This document shows, one piece after another, positions 27,769-37,669 of a stretch of DNA of 64,000 nt. The DNA is from Proteiniphilum propionicum (GTDB lineage: Bacteria > Bacteroidota > Bacteroidia > Bacteroidales > Dysgonomonadaceae): NCBI RefSeq assembly GCF_022267555.1, contig NZ_CP073586.1:496001-560000 (forward strand), in the 5' to 3' direction. A model generated the notes under the pieces. It searched no databases. It worked only from the letters and a program-made list of their open reading frames with translations, and was not told the DNA's origin. Each line of letters opens with the position of its first letter. Position 1 is the first letter of the stretch. Made by a program: the position numbers and the translations under genes.

Positions 27769-30384
27769 GTGGGAAAGAAAATTGCAGAAACACCAATGAT
27801 GAAACAGTACATCGAGATAAAGGAACAGCATCCCGATGCTATTCTGCTGTTTCGCGTTGGAGATTTTTATGAGACATTCTCTGATGATGCAATATCAGCA
27901 TCGGAGATATTGGGTATCACGCTCACGAGAAGGGCAAATGGTGCAGCACAGTTTGTTGAGCTGGCAGGATTTCCGCACCACGCACTCGATACCTATCTGC
28001 CTAAATTGGTGCGCGCCGGGAAACGCGTTGCAATATGTGATCAGTTGGAGGACCCGAAGCTGACAAAAAAACTGGTAAAACGGGGTATTACAGAACTGGT
28101 TACTCCAGGTGTATCAATAAGTGACACGATTCTGAACCACAAGGAAAATAATTTCTTGTGCGCACTTCATATTGCCAAAAACAACCTGTTCGGAATTGCT
28201 TTTCTAGATATCTCTACTGGCGAATTTCTTACATCTGAAGGTACCCGAGACGATATCGACAAATTGTTGTCAAACTTTACCCCAAAAGAGGTACTGATTG
28301 AAAGGGGTAACAAGAAAAAAATTGAAGAGGCGTTTGGCCCCAACTGGCTTATATTTGAACTGGACGACTGGATTTTCACAGAAGATGCTGCAAGGGAAAG
28401 GCTCCAGTCCCACTTTCAAACCAGAAACCTGAAGGGTTTCGGTGTGGAGAATCTCACTCAGGGCATTATTGCTTCGGGAGCTATAATGCAATACCTTGAT
28501 ATTACACAGCACACACAGATTGAACATATTAATACCCTGAACAGGATAGAGGAGGAACGTTTCGTGAGGCTGGACAAGTTCACGGTACGTAATCTTGAAC
28601 TTATTTCACCGATGAATGAGGGAGGGAAAAGCCTTCTTGAGGTGCTGGACAAAACCATATCTCCCATGGGATCGCGACTGCTGAGGCGTTGGATTGTTTT
28701 TCCACTGAAAGATGTAAAACAGATTGAAGCGAGACTGAACGTGGTGGAGTATTTTTTCCGAGAACCGGAGCTGAAAAAGATTCTTGCTCAACAACTCTCA
28801 CTTATTGGCGATCTGGAAAGAATAGTATCGAAAGCAGCGGTAGGCAGAATTACACCCCGCGAGGTGATACAACTTAAAGTGGCACTCACGGCTGTAGGGC
28901 CCATCAAAGAGGCATTTATGGCATCTGCCGACAACAGCCTGCGGGAAATGGGTGAAAAACTGGATCCTTGTCCCGATATCCGCGACCGAATTGAGAAAGA
29001 GATTGTTCCCGATCCGCCTGCACTGCTTAACAAGGGAGGGTATATAAGAAAAAACGTAAACAAAGAACTGGACGAACTCAGGGATATAGCCTATTCAGGG
29101 AAAGATTACCTGATGCAACTCCAGCAGCGCGAGAGTGAAAAGACAGGTATACCTTCACTGAAGGTGGCCTTCAACAACGTGTTCGGATATTACATTGAGG
29201 TGCGCAACACACACAAAGATAAGGTTCCTGCAGACTGGACCCGCAAACAGACACTGGTAAGCGCGGAAAGATATATAACTGAAGAATTGAAAGTCTATGA
29301 AGAGAAGATTCTGGGTGCGGAAGAGAAAATTATTTCACTCGAAAATCAAATCTATGCTTCACTGACGGAAAGCCTGATAGAGTATATTCCGGCTATCCAG
29401 GCAAACGCAGGTATTATTGCACGTGCCGACTGCCTGCTGTCATATGCAAATGTGGCACAGCAAAACCGCTATATGCGCCCTGAAATAAACGAAACAGACG
29501 TCATTGATATTAAAGAAGGGCGCCACCCTGTAATCGAAAGGCAGCTCCCACCGGACGAGCCATTTATTGCGAACGATGTATATCTGGACAGAGACTCACA
29601 ACAGATTATTATTATTACTGGGCCTAATATGGCAGGGAAATCGGCCCTGCTGAGACAGACGGCACTTATAACGCTTATGGCACAAACTGGCAGTTTTGTT
29701 CCTGCTGAATCAGCGAAGATAGGGCTGGTAGATAAAATTTTTACACGTGTGGGCGCATCAGACAACATCTCACTGGGAGAATCAACATTCATGGTTGAGA
29801 TGAACGAAGCCGCTAACATCCTTAACAACCTTTCGGACAGAAGCCTTATCCTGTTCGACGAGCTGGGGAGGGGTACAAGCACCTACGATGGGATATCTAT
29901 TGCATGGGCCATAGTGGAATATATACACGAAAACCCAAAGGCACGGGCAAAAACACTTTTCGCCACGCATTACCACGAGCTTAACGAGATGGAGAAAACG
30001 TTTAAACGGATAAAAAACTACAATGTGGCCGTAAAAGAGATAGACAAGAAAGTGATCTTCCTAAGGAAGCTTGTTCCGGGAGGAAGCGAACACAGCTTTG
30101 GGATTCATGTCGCAAAAATGGCCGGAATGCCGCAAAGCATAACCAAACGTGCAGATGCTATCCTGGGTGAGATGGAGACGGCAAACAGAAAAGATGGCAT
30201 AAAAAAACCGATCAACGACTTTATAAAAAAACGGGAAGGTTATCAGCTAAGCTTTTTCCAGCTTGACGACCCTATACTGAGCCAGGTACGTGATGAAATC
30301 ATGAACTTAGACGTAAATAATTTAACGCCAATTGAAGCATTGAATAAGCTTAACGAGATAAAGAAGATTGTAAAGGGGAAGTGA
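27769..30384 (+). CDS. mutS: DNA mismatch repair protein MutS
   Basis: Mismatch-recognition ATPase, 871 residues. The N-terminal mismatch-binding domain contains the Phe-x-Glu element in [13 protein letters not shown], followed by connector, core and clamp domains and the ABC ATPase with Walker A GPNMAGKS at 618-625 and [12 protein letters not shown]. Start is GTG at 27769: an AAGGAG box at 27755-27760 is well placed before it, while the first ATG downstream would drop the usual lead-in to MMKQY. A canonical Shine-Dalgarno is noteworthy in a Bacteroidetes gene. Followed by a small outer-membrane protein gene after 115 nt. Confidence 0.97.
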   Translation: MGKKIAETPMMKQYIEIKEQHPDAILLFRVGDFYETFSDDAISASEILGITLTRRANGAAQFVELAGFPHHALDTYLPKLVRAGKRVAICDQLEDPKLTKKLVKRGITELVTPGVSISDTILNHKENNFLCALHIAKNNLFGIAFLDISTGEFLTSEGTRDDIDKLLSNFTPKEVLIERGNKKKIEEAFGPNWLIFELDDWIFTEDAARERLQSHFQTRNLKGFGVENLTQGIIASGAIMQYLDITQHTQIEHINTLNRIEEERFVRLDKFTVRNLELISPMNEGGKSLLEVLDKTISPMGSRLLRRWIVFPLKDVKQIEARLNVVEYFFREPELKKILAQQLSLIGDLERIVSKAAVGRITPREVIQLKVALTAVGPIKEAFMASADNSLREMGEKLDPCPDIRDRIEKEIVPDPPALLNKGGYIRKNVNKELDELRDIAYSGKDYLMQLQQRESEKTGIPSLKVAFNNVFGYYIEVRNTHKDKVPADWTRKQTLVSAERYITEELKVYEEKILGAEEKIISLENQIYASLTESLIEYIPAIQANAGIIARADCLLSYANVAQQNRYMRPEINETDVIDIKEGRHPVIERQLPPDEPFIANDVYLDRDSQQIIIITGPNMAGKSALLRQTALITLMAQTGSFVPAESAKIGLVDKIFTRVGASDNISLGESTFMVEMNEAANILNNLSDRSLILFDELGRGTSTYDGISIAWAIVEYIHENPKARAKTLFATHYHELNEMEKTFKRIKNYNVAVKEIDKKVIFLRKLVPGGSEHSFGIHVAKMAGMPQSITKRADAILGEMETANRKDGIKKPINDFIKKREGYQLSFFQLDDPILSQVRDEIMNLDVNNLTPIEALNKLNEIKKIVKGK

Positions 30385-30499
30385 GACAGGGATAAATTCA
30401 ATAGCCACAAAACAAATCAACCGTTAATTTGTTATCATACTTACAAACCAAAACGAATAAAGATACAAATAGAATTGGTATTAATTTAAACATTAACTT

Positions 30500-30970
30500 A
30501 TGAAACTAAGAAAACTATTTATAGCCGGGCTTTTGATTACGGCTTTTGCCACCACACTCAACGCTCAGAGTTATCAAACTGCATTTGGTGTCAGATTAGG
30601 ATACGATAGTGGTTTATCACTGAAACACTTTATTGCACCGGCAAGTGCTGGTGAGTTTATTCTCTCGGCATCTCCCCGATATTTCCAGTTGACAGGATTA
30701 TACGAATACCATCAACCGGTTCCTGATGCACCGGGACTGGATTGGTATGTGGGACTTGGTGCACATCTTGGGGGAATACACTATGACAAGGATCGTTACA
30801 GTAACTCATTTCTTATTGGAGCTGATCTGATTGGCGGGCTTGAATACAAATTCCCGGGTGCTCCATTCAATGTTTCACTCGACTGGAAACCGTCGTTTAA
30901 CTTTACCAACGACTATAACGATTACTGGTTCAGCGGTTTCGCTCTAAGCCTGCGCTACATATTCAAATAA
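30500..30970 (+). CDS. Small outer-membrane beta-barrel protein
   Basis: 156 residues with a clear signal peptide (KLRKLFIAGLLITAFATTLNAQ). The mature part alternates hydrophobic and polar residues in strands ending in aromatic residues and closes with ALSLRYIFK, a typical barrel terminal strand. Size suits an eight-stranded OmpX/OmpA-like barrel. There is no periplasmic domain. Function unknown; adhesion, membrane stability or a narrow pore are all possible. A strong terminator follows immediately. Confidence 0.75.
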   Translation: MKLRKLFIAGLLITAFATTLNAQSYQTAFGVRLGYDSGLSLKHFIAPASAGEFILSASPRYFQLTGLYEYHQPVPDAPGLDWYVGLGAHLGGIHYDKDRYSNSFLIGADLIGGLEYKFPGAPFNVSLDWKPSFNFTNDYNDYWFSGFALSLRYIFK

Positions 30971-31000
30971 AATATGTAACGGTTATTGATAATCATCATA

Positions 31001-31033
31001 AAAACCGCTCTCAGCAGGGAGCGGTTTTTTTAT
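31001..31033 (+). terminator. Intrinsic terminator after the beta-barrel gene
   Basis: AAAACCGCTC and GAGCGGTTTT form a perfect 10-bp stem with an 8-nt loop, followed by a T-run. The promoter of the next gene begins about 20 nt later. Confidence 0.9.
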
Positions 31034-31053
31034 TATGTTACACCTAAAATTCG

Positions 31054-31061
31054 TACTTTTG
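31054..31061 (+). promoter_or_regulatory. -7 promoter element for the UvrD/PcrA-type helicase
   Basis: TACTTTTG matches TAnnTTTG and ends only 5 nt before the ATG at 31067, so the predicted transcript would have almost no leader. Confidence 0.45.
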
Positions 31062-31066
31062 TGGTT

Positions 31067-33424
31067 ATGTACAAAACCAAAAAGAATTCATATTCAGAGT
31101 TGCTTAATCAACTGAACGATGCGCAACGGGCAGCCGTAGAGTTTTGCGACGGACCGTCACTCGTGATAGCGGGTGCAGGATCCGGGAAAACACGTATGCT
31201 TACATATAAGATAGCCTATCTGCTTGAACAGGGCCTCCCTCCATACTACATACTTGCCCTCACATTTACCAATAAAGCCGCACGCGAAATGAAATCGCGT
31301 ATCTCTGGACTGGTAGGCGAAAAAAGAGCACGCAGCCTCTGGATGGGCACCTTCCACTCAATCTTTTCGCGCATTTTGCGCAATGAGGCAGAAGCCATTG
31401 GATTCCAGTCGAATTTCACCATATTCGATTCATCTGACTCAAACAACCTGATAAGGCTTATCATAAAGGATATGGGCCTTGATGACAAAATATACAGGCC
31501 GGGGCCGGTACATGGACAGATATCGCGGGCCAAAAACAGCCTTATAACCCCTGCCATGTACGAAACCAACGCTGAGATAATGCAGTTCGACCGCAAGTCC
31601 GGGCGCCCAATGCTCTTTGAGATATACCAGCAGTACCAGAACAGGCTTAGAACGGGGAACAGCATGGATTTTGACGACTTGCTGATGTACACAAATATTT
31701 TATTCCGCGACCATAAGGATGTGCTGGAGAAATACCGCAATCAGTTTCAATATATTCTGGTGGATGAATATCAGGACACCAACTTTGCACAGCATCTTAT
31801 TGTAAAACAGCTTGCCGATGTGCACCACAGAGTATGTGTGGTGGGTGATGATGCGCAGAGTATCTATTCGTTTCGAGGTGCAAAAATCGATAATATCCTG
31901 AATTTCAAATCCAACTTCCCTGAAACACGGACTTTTAAACTTGAACGGAACTACCGCTCTACACAAAATATAGTGAATGCAGCGAACAGCCTTATAAAAA
32001 AGAACACAGAACAGATTTACAAAGAGGTGTTCTCTGAAAACGAAAAGGGGGAGAAAATTGAAATCAAAAGTGCTTTTTCCGATTTCGAAGAGGGCCTCAT
32101 TGTCTCAAACAAAATAGCCCGGAGGAGGCTTGAAGATCATGATGCTTTCAGTGATTTTGCCATTCTGTACCGTACAAACGCCCAGTCACGTATCTTTGAG
32201 GAGGCGTTGAGAAAGAACAATATACCTTACCGAATTTACGGCGGATTATCGTTCTATCAGCGTAAAGAGATAAAAGATGTAATCAGCTACTTCCGCCTAA
32301 TTGTGAATCCCAATGACGAAGATGCTTTTCGTCGCGTCATCAAATATCCTTCACGGGGAATAGGCGATGTAACGCTTGGTAAGATCTCTTCGGCAGCACA
32401 ACTTCATAACACTAGCCTTTGGAGCATAGTGGCTTCACCATTGGAGTATAATCTGGATGTGAACACTGGAACAGCAAAAAAACTGGCTGGTTTCCATCAA
32501 CTTATCAGCGATTTTATCAATAAAAATGATGCGCTCAACGCTTATGAGCTGGCGCAGGAAGTGATTAAAGACAGCGGAATTGCTAAGGATGCATACGATG
32601 ATATGACACCCGAGGGGATGAGCCGCATGCAAAATATTCAGGAACTGCTCAACGCAATAAACGAGTTTGTTACCTCCAGGCTGGAGGAGGGTGAGGAGAA
32701 AGTTCAGCTGGCCGATTTTCTTTCGGAAGTGTCACTTCTGACAGACCTGGATACAGACAAGGAAGCTGATAATGAAAAGGTGACCCTTATGACAGTCCAT
32801 TCAGCGAAGGGGCTTGAATTTAATCATGTTTTCGTAGTGGGTATGGAGGAAGATCTGTTCCCTTCGGCAATGGCAAAATCAGAAATACGGGGGCTGGAAG
32901 AGGAGCGCCGCCTGTTTTACGTGGCAATTACCAGGGCAAAGAAAACATGTACCATCACCTACGCAAAAAGCAGGTTTAAAAACGGGGTTATCAACCAGGC
33001 TAAGGAGAGCAGGTTCCTGAATGATATTGACAGGTCGTTTATCTCCATGGAAAGTTCTGCTGCCTCCGGCGTTACACGTTCTGCACCATCGGATGATTTC
33101 TGGGGTACGATGCGTGAAGAACGGCTGGGACGAGAGAGCCGGTTTCAGAAAAAAAACGCTCCCGCTTCCCGGGTAACTTCTCAAAGAAAATTTGTCCCCG
33201 TGCATGACAGGCCTTCAAATATACCATTATCGGAAGAGGCTAAAGAGTTGGCTGTAGGCCATATAATTGAGCATGAAAGATTCGGCCGCGGCGTGGTTAC
33301 ATCTATCGAGATGAGTGGCAACGACCGACGTGCCTTTGTGGAGTTCGATTCTGCAGGGAGAAAACAGCTGTTGCTTAAATTCGCGAAATTTACCATTGTT
33401 GGGACCAAAAACAGCGATAAATAG
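31067..33424 (+). CDS. UvrD/PcrA-family 3'-5' DNA helicase
   Basis: Superfamily 1A helicase, 785 residues from ATG 31067; the longer frame would start inside the preceding terminator. Walker A AGAGSGKT is at 35-42, the Q motif NDAQRAAVEF precedes it, Walker B is VDEYQDTNF, then VGDDAQSIYSFRGA, LERNYRS, VTLMTVHSAKGLEFNHVFV, and RRLFYVAITRAK. The C-terminal tail after about 650 is basic and ends in a beta-rich module (VGHIIEHERFGRGVV) like the PcrA RNA-polymerase-binding Tudor-like domain. It acts in nucleotide excision repair and clearing of replication/transcription conflicts. Confidence 0.95.
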   Translation: MYKTKKNSYSELLNQLNDAQRAAVEFCDGPSLVIAGAGSGKTRMLTYKIAYLLEQGLPPYYILALTFTNKAAREMKSRISGLVGEKRARSLWMGTFHSIFSRILRNEAEAIGFQSNFTIFDSSDSNNLIRLIIKDMGLDDKIYRPGPVHGQISRAKNSLITPAMYETNAEIMQFDRKSGRPMLFEIYQQYQNRLRTGNSMDFDDLLMYTNILFRDHKDVLEKYRNQFQYILVDEYQDTNFAQHLIVKQLADVHHRVCVVGDDAQSIYSFRGAKIDNILNFKSNFPETRTFKLERNYRSTQNIVNAANSLIKKNTEQIYKEVFSENEKGEKIEIKSAFSDFEEGLIVSNKIARRRLEDHDAFSDFAILYRTNAQSRIFEEALRKNNIPYRIYGGLSFYQRKEIKDVISYFRLIVNPNDEDAFRRVIKYPSRGIGDVTLGKISSAAQLHNTSLWSIVASPLEYNLDVNTGTAKKLAGFHQLISDFINKNDALNAYELAQEVIKDSGIAKDAYDDMTPEGMSRMQNIQELLNAINEFVTSRLEEGEEKVQLADFLSEVSLLTDLDTDKEADNEKVTLMTVHSAKGLEFNHVFVVGMEEDLFPSAMAKSEIRGLEEERRLFYVAITRAKKTCTITYAKSRFKNGVINQAKESRFLNDIDRSFISMESSAASGVTRSAPSDDFWGTMREERLGRESRFQKKNAPASRVTSQRKFVPVHDRPSNIPLSEEAKELAVGHIIEHERFGRGVVTSIEMSGNDRRAFVEFDSAGRKQLLLKFAKFTIVGTKNSDK

Positions 33425-33584
33425 CCATGGGCAGTAACTTCTCACTTACTTTGCCTTAATCATGTATTATCATATTAATAGCAAATAAGGCGAAATTGTT
33501 CACTGAAGTTGGAAATTTTGATTTTTACTTGACTTCTGCTCTATTAACTTATCGAAAATATTCACTATTTTGAGGAAAAAATAG

Positions 33585-33607
33585 TATTTTTGGGGTTCGA
33601 TTCGAAC
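33585..33607 (+). promoter_or_regulatory. Promoter and operator-like dyad of PPi-PFK
   Basis: TATTTTTG (33585-33592) fits the -7 consensus. Three bases later the perfect dyad GTTCG-ATT-CGAAC (33595-33607) covers the expected transcription start, a usual place for a repressor site. Confidence 0.4.
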
Positions 33608-33650
33608 GAACTGCATTTAAAGTTAGAAAATAATCATAAAATTCATTTCA

Positions 33651-35315
33651 ATGACAAAAAGCGCTTTACAAATTGCACGGGCAAGCTATGAGCCCAAAAT
33701 GCCTGAAGGATTAATGGACAATGTGACAATTGAAGAGGGTGCCGCTACTGATTCGGTAAACGATCAGAAAGAAATAGAGCAACTTTTCCCTCACACCTAT
33801 GGAATGCCAATCGTAAAATTCATCAGGACAACCGGTAAACCGGGAATGGATGAACCGGTGAATGTCGGTGTAATTCTCTCGGGCGGACAGGCTCCGGGTG
33901 GACACAATGTGATTGCTGGACTTTTCGATGGAATAAAAAGATTGCATCCTGACAGTAAACTATATGGTTTTATTCTTGGTCCCGCAGGCCTGATAAACCA
34001 CGAATATAAGGAACTTACATCCGGTATAATTGATGAGTACCGCAACACGGGAGGATTCGATATAATTGGTTCCGGACGTACTAAGCTGGAAACAGAAGAA
34101 CAATTCGACAAGGGTTTAGAGATACTGAAAAAGCTGAATATAAAAGCATTGGTAATAATTGGAGGAGATGACTCAAACACAAACGCCTGTGTACTGGCAG
34201 AATACTATGAATCAATAAACGCAGGAGTACAGGTTATAGGATGCCCTAAAACCATTGATGGCGACCTCAAGAACGAACAGATTGAGACCTCTTTCGGATT
34301 CGATACGGCATGCAAAGTATATTCCGAATTGATTGGGAACATTCAACGCGATTGCAACTCGGCACGAAAATACTGGCACTTTATAAAGGTAATGGGCCGG
34401 TCTGCTTCGCATATTGCCCTGGAGTGCGCACTGCAAACACATCCAAATATATGCATCGTCTCGGAAGAGGTTGAATCAAAAAAGCAATCTCTGGATGATA
34501 TAATTGACTATATTGCCGGGGTAATAGCAAAACGAGCCGAGGCAGGGTTGAATTTTGGGACTGTGGTAATTCCTGAAGGTTTGATAGAGTTTATACCGGC
34601 AATGAAGAAATTGATCAGGGAACTGAATGATTTCCTTGCTGATAACCAGGAAGAGTTTGATCTGGTTCGCCGCTCAGGAAAACGCGACTATATAATCAGC
34701 AAGCTGTCGCCTGAGAATGCAGAGATCTATGCCAGCCTGCCGGAAACGGTTGCACGCCAGCTTACACTTGATCGCGACCCTCACGGTAATGTGCAGGTTT
34801 CGCTGATAGAGACCGAGAAGCTTTTGGCTGAAATGGTGAAAAAACGCCTCGATATATGGAAAGGAGAGGGAAAATATAATGGCAAATTCGCGAGCATCAC
34901 TCACTTCTTTGGGTATGAAGGACGTTGTGCAGCACCTTCTAACTATGATGCCGACTACTGTTATTCACTCGGGTACACGGCATCAATGCTTATTGCCGCA
35001 GGAAAGACCGGGTACATGTCATCAGTACGTAATACCACTGCTCCGGCCAGCGAATGGATAGCAGGCGGAATACCAATTACCATGATGATGAATATGGAAC
35101 ACCGCAACGGAGAATTAAAACCGGTTATTCAGAAAGCATTGGTTGATCTGGAAGGAGCGCCTTTCAAATACTTTAAAAGCCAGAGGGACAAGTGGGCTGA
35201 AGCTACCGACTATGTATATCCGGGCCCTATACAGTACTTCGGGCCTGCTGAAGTATGCGATCAACCGAGTAAGACAATGCAGCTGGAACAAACCGGCAAA
35301 ATTGAGATACAGTAG
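33651..35315 (+). CDS. pfp: Diphosphate--fructose-6-phosphate 1-phosphotransferase
   Basis: PPi-dependent phosphofructokinase of the long (PfpB/plant-like) clade, 554 residues. It uses pyrophosphate and is reversible, sparing ATP in glycolysis. The donor-site GGDD in [12 protein letters not shown] marks PPi rather than ATP use, and the [22 protein letters not shown] and [14 protein letters not shown] motifs line the active site. The gene has its own promoter with an operator-like dyad and ends in a strong terminator, so it is monocistronic. It fits an energy-limited fermenter and links to the glycogen genes at 10.7-15.1 kb. Confidence 0.95.
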   Translation: MTKSALQIARASYEPKMPEGLMDNVTIEEGAATDSVNDQKEIEQLFPHTYGMPIVKFIRTTGKPGMDEPVNVGVILSGGQAPGGHNVIAGLFDGIKRLHPDSKLYGFILGPAGLINHEYKELTSGIIDEYRNTGGFDIIGSGRTKLETEEQFDKGLEILKKLNIKALVIIGGDDSNTNACVLAEYYESINAGVQVIGCPKTIDGDLKNEQIETSFGFDTACKVYSELIGNIQRDCNSARKYWHFIKVMGRSASHIALECALQTHPNICIVSEEVESKKQSLDDIIDYIAGVIAKRAEAGLNFGTVVIPEGLIEFIPAMKKLIRELNDFLADNQEEFDLVRRSGKRDYIISKLSPENAEIYASLPETVARQLTLDRDPHGNVQVSLIETEKLLAEMVKKRLDIWKGEGKYNGKFASITHFFGYEGRCAAPSNYDADYCYSLGYTASMLIAAGKTGYMSSVRNTTAPASEWIAGGIPITMMMNMEHRNGELKPVIQKALVDLEGAPFKYFKSQRDKWAEATDYVYPGPIQYFGPAEVCDQPSKTMQLEQTGKIEIQ

Positions 35316-35344
35316 TTACAGAACAGTAAATTAAATGGAATATT

Positions 35345-35381
35345 AAAAAAAGGGGCGTCTTGCATAAGACGCCCCTTTTTT
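35345..35381. terminator. Bidirectional terminator between pfp and the ppiD-like gene
   Basis: GGGGCGTCTT and AAGACGCCCC form a perfect 10-bp stem with a 4-nt loop. It is flanked by A7 on the left and T6 on the right, so it serves both convergent transcripts. Confidence 0.95.
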
Positions 35382-35421
35382 ATTGTCTGTTACGGAAGTG
35401 TGAATATAAAAATGGAATGAA

Positions 35422-37551
35422 TCAGAAGAATTTGTGCCGATTATCTTCAACCCCCAGTTTTCTTTTCAACACTTCAAAAGACTGCATCTGAAGGCGATAA
35501 GCATTATTACTCATAATAATGTTTTTCTGTCCTTCGGCATTATATTCCTCAGTACCCTGGGTACGACCGGTAACCTTTGTTACGTAAACACCCATATTGC
35601 CTTCCATAGGGCCAATGATTTTATTAAGCGGCGCAAAAGCAGATACTGCATTCAGCACGGGCTCAAAACCCAATCCTGTAATATTGCGGGTATTGAAGTT
35701 TACAAAACGCACGGTGTCGGCACTTGAGTTCATCCCGGAGGCATAGTCATCTATTGATGAAAGGCTTTTTGACTGCAAGCCGGCAATAATCTTCTCGGCT
35801 TTCTTCTTGTTTACCAGCTGCATGCGGATACCTGAGGAGACCTCGGACAAAGGTGTTGTGCCGGCAGGGACCACCTGTTCAACCCGGGCTATGACCCTCA
35901 AATTGGTAAGATCGAACTTCTTAACAGTACCCTGTTTTTTTTCATTAGCTGCCCACGTAATAATCTGGCGAGAGCCAGGCAACTGAGCAAGCGAGTGATC
36001 GCTTGCAGAAACAGTGACATTAGGCATAACCATGTACCCTCTTTCAGAGGCCAGTTCATTGAATTTTTCTCCTACACCTGGTGTTGAGACAAACTGATTT
36101 AATTCGTTGTCAACATTGTTTGAGGTCTTCTCGCTTGCAGGGACAGGCATATTGATTATCGCAACCTTATATTTATTTACAGGACGGGTTTTCTCTTCAA
36201 CCTGAACAATAAGCTGCTGCCCGGGAACCACTAGCTTTAACGGCTGGCCTACCGGAGAGTTAAAAACCGTTTTCACGAAATCAGAACCAAATGTTACAAG
36301 ATCTATTTCTCTTGCCCAACCAACATCACCGCCATTGGAGGAAGGATTGAGGCTGTTTGCAACATCGGCAAAAGTATGCCCGTCGCGCAATAATCCGTAT
36401 ATGCTGTCTGTGAAGTTTGTCACAGCCGAATCCTGCCCTACAACGGATGCATCGGGTATAGCCATCATTCTGAGGTGAACAGAATCGGATGCTGTTGTCC
36501 TGTCTATCAGCTTATAAACCTGATAGGAATCTCCATCGCGTGCAGGCCCGAACATCTCGCCTATCTCTGCCGAACGTACAAATTCTATCTGATCAGGGGT
36601 TAGCATTATTTCGCTTACAAACACATCCCTGTAAGGGGTGTCTGAATAGTCGGCTACTATGGCAGCAGGGTTTGCACTGTTCTGTAATTCCGTGTAAGCT
36701 TTTTCAGACTCGGCCCCCACCTCTGCATAATCCTCCTCACTAGGAACAATCTCCTTAGTGAAGTAAGAGAGTTTAACAAGTGGAGTCTCAAGCCTGAACG
36801 ATTTTTTATGCTTATCGTAAAATGCCTTTATATCGCTATCGGTAACTGTTACAGCCGAATCGGGAATAGTAAAGTAGCTCTGCATTACATACTCTATGTC
36901 TGCGTTTTGCTGTGAGAGTTCGAAAGAGGTCTTTGCCTCCATTTCGTTCACAATAACTACATTAGACAACAATGAAATGTACTTCTCCTCAAGCCGCTGT
37001 GTTCTTACCATCTCTTCTATGAAGAGCCACAATGATTTGTATCTGTTCACTAAAGCCTGCTCCTGAGGATTGGGGCTTGGCATGTTTATGGTATTTATAA
37101 AATCGACGAGTGCCTGACGACTGAATATTCCTGTTTGCGGATCAATGAAAAAAGGCAGCTGCTGCAATACAGGTGAAATAAATTCTCCGTGTACCAGGTC
37201 GTTGATCTCTTTTTTTGTAACTGTGAGACCTAATTTTTTTGTTTGATGAGCAAGAAGACGTTCACGGACCATTTGCTGATACACTGCCTCACGGATCTGG
37301 GAAGAGATATTCTCATCGAGTGATGTCTGACCGCTGACCATCTTTTGAAACTCCTCGAACTCCGTGATCTTATCGGCATATTTCTGTGTAGATATAACCT
37401 CTCCGTTAACCAGGAACGCCTTGTCGCGCACTTTTCCTAAAAAAGTCGATCCTGATGTGAACAGGTCTCCCAAAACAAACGCAAGAAGCGCAACGCCAAT
37501 AACTATTACCAGAAGTGCACCTTTATCTCTGATCTTTTGTAAAGTAGCCAT
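35422..37551 (-). CDS. Membrane-anchored peptidyl-prolyl isomerase, PpiD/SurA-like
   Basis: 709 residues. A single N-terminal membrane anchor (ALLVIVIGVALLAFVLGDLF, about 12-31) is followed by a SurA-type N-terminal chaperone domain (VNGEVISTQKYADKI), long helical segments, a parvulin-like domain near 340-440 (DSVHLRMMAI, GGDVGWAREIDLV), and a second degenerate parvulin-like region. It should fold outer-membrane proteins in the periplasm. It is the last gene of the envelope operon that starts at the FadL-like gene. The gap of 118 nt to gldE contains no terminator. Confidence 0.9.
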   Translation of the reverse strand: MATLQKIRDKGALLVIVIGVALLAFVLGDLFTSGSTFLGKVRDKAFLVNGEVISTQKYADKITEFEEFQKMVSGQTSLDENISSQIREAVYQQMVRERLLAHQTKKLGLTVTKKEINDLVHGEFISPVLQQLPFFIDPQTGIFSRQALVDFINTINMPSPNPQEQALVNRYKSLWLFIEEMVRTQRLEEKYISLLSNVVIVNEMEAKTSFELSQQNADIEYVMQSYFTIPDSAVTVTDSDIKAFYDKHKKSFRLETPLVKLSYFTKEIVPSEEDYAEVGAESEKAYTELQNSANPAAIVADYSDTPYRDVFVSEIMLTPDQIEFVRSAEIGEMFGPARDGDSYQVYKLIDRTTASDSVHLRMMAIPDASVVGQDSAVTNFTDSIYGLLRDGHTFADVANSLNPSSNGGDVGWAREIDLVTFGSDFVKTVFNSPVGQPLKLVVPGQQLIVQVEEKTRPVNKYKVAIINMPVPASEKTSNNVDNELNQFVSTPGVGEKFNELASERGYMVMPNVTVSASDHSLAQLPGSRQIITWAANEKKQGTVKKFDLTNLRVIARVEQVVPAGTTPLSEVSSGIRMQLVNKKKAEKIIAGLQSKSLSSIDDYASGMNSSADTVRFVNFNTRNITGLGFEPVLNAVSAFAPLNKIIGPMEGNMGVYVTKVTGRTQGTEEYNAEGQKNIIMSNNAYRLQMQSFEVLKRKLGVEDNRHKFF

Positions 37552-37669
37552 TTAACTATCTTTTATAACTTTTTAAACATTAAAAATACTGACTCAAATG
37601 AGGGCACGAAGTTAGTAAAAATAAAGCAGATAAAGATATTTTTTTTAAGAAATATGAGCATGAATCGCA

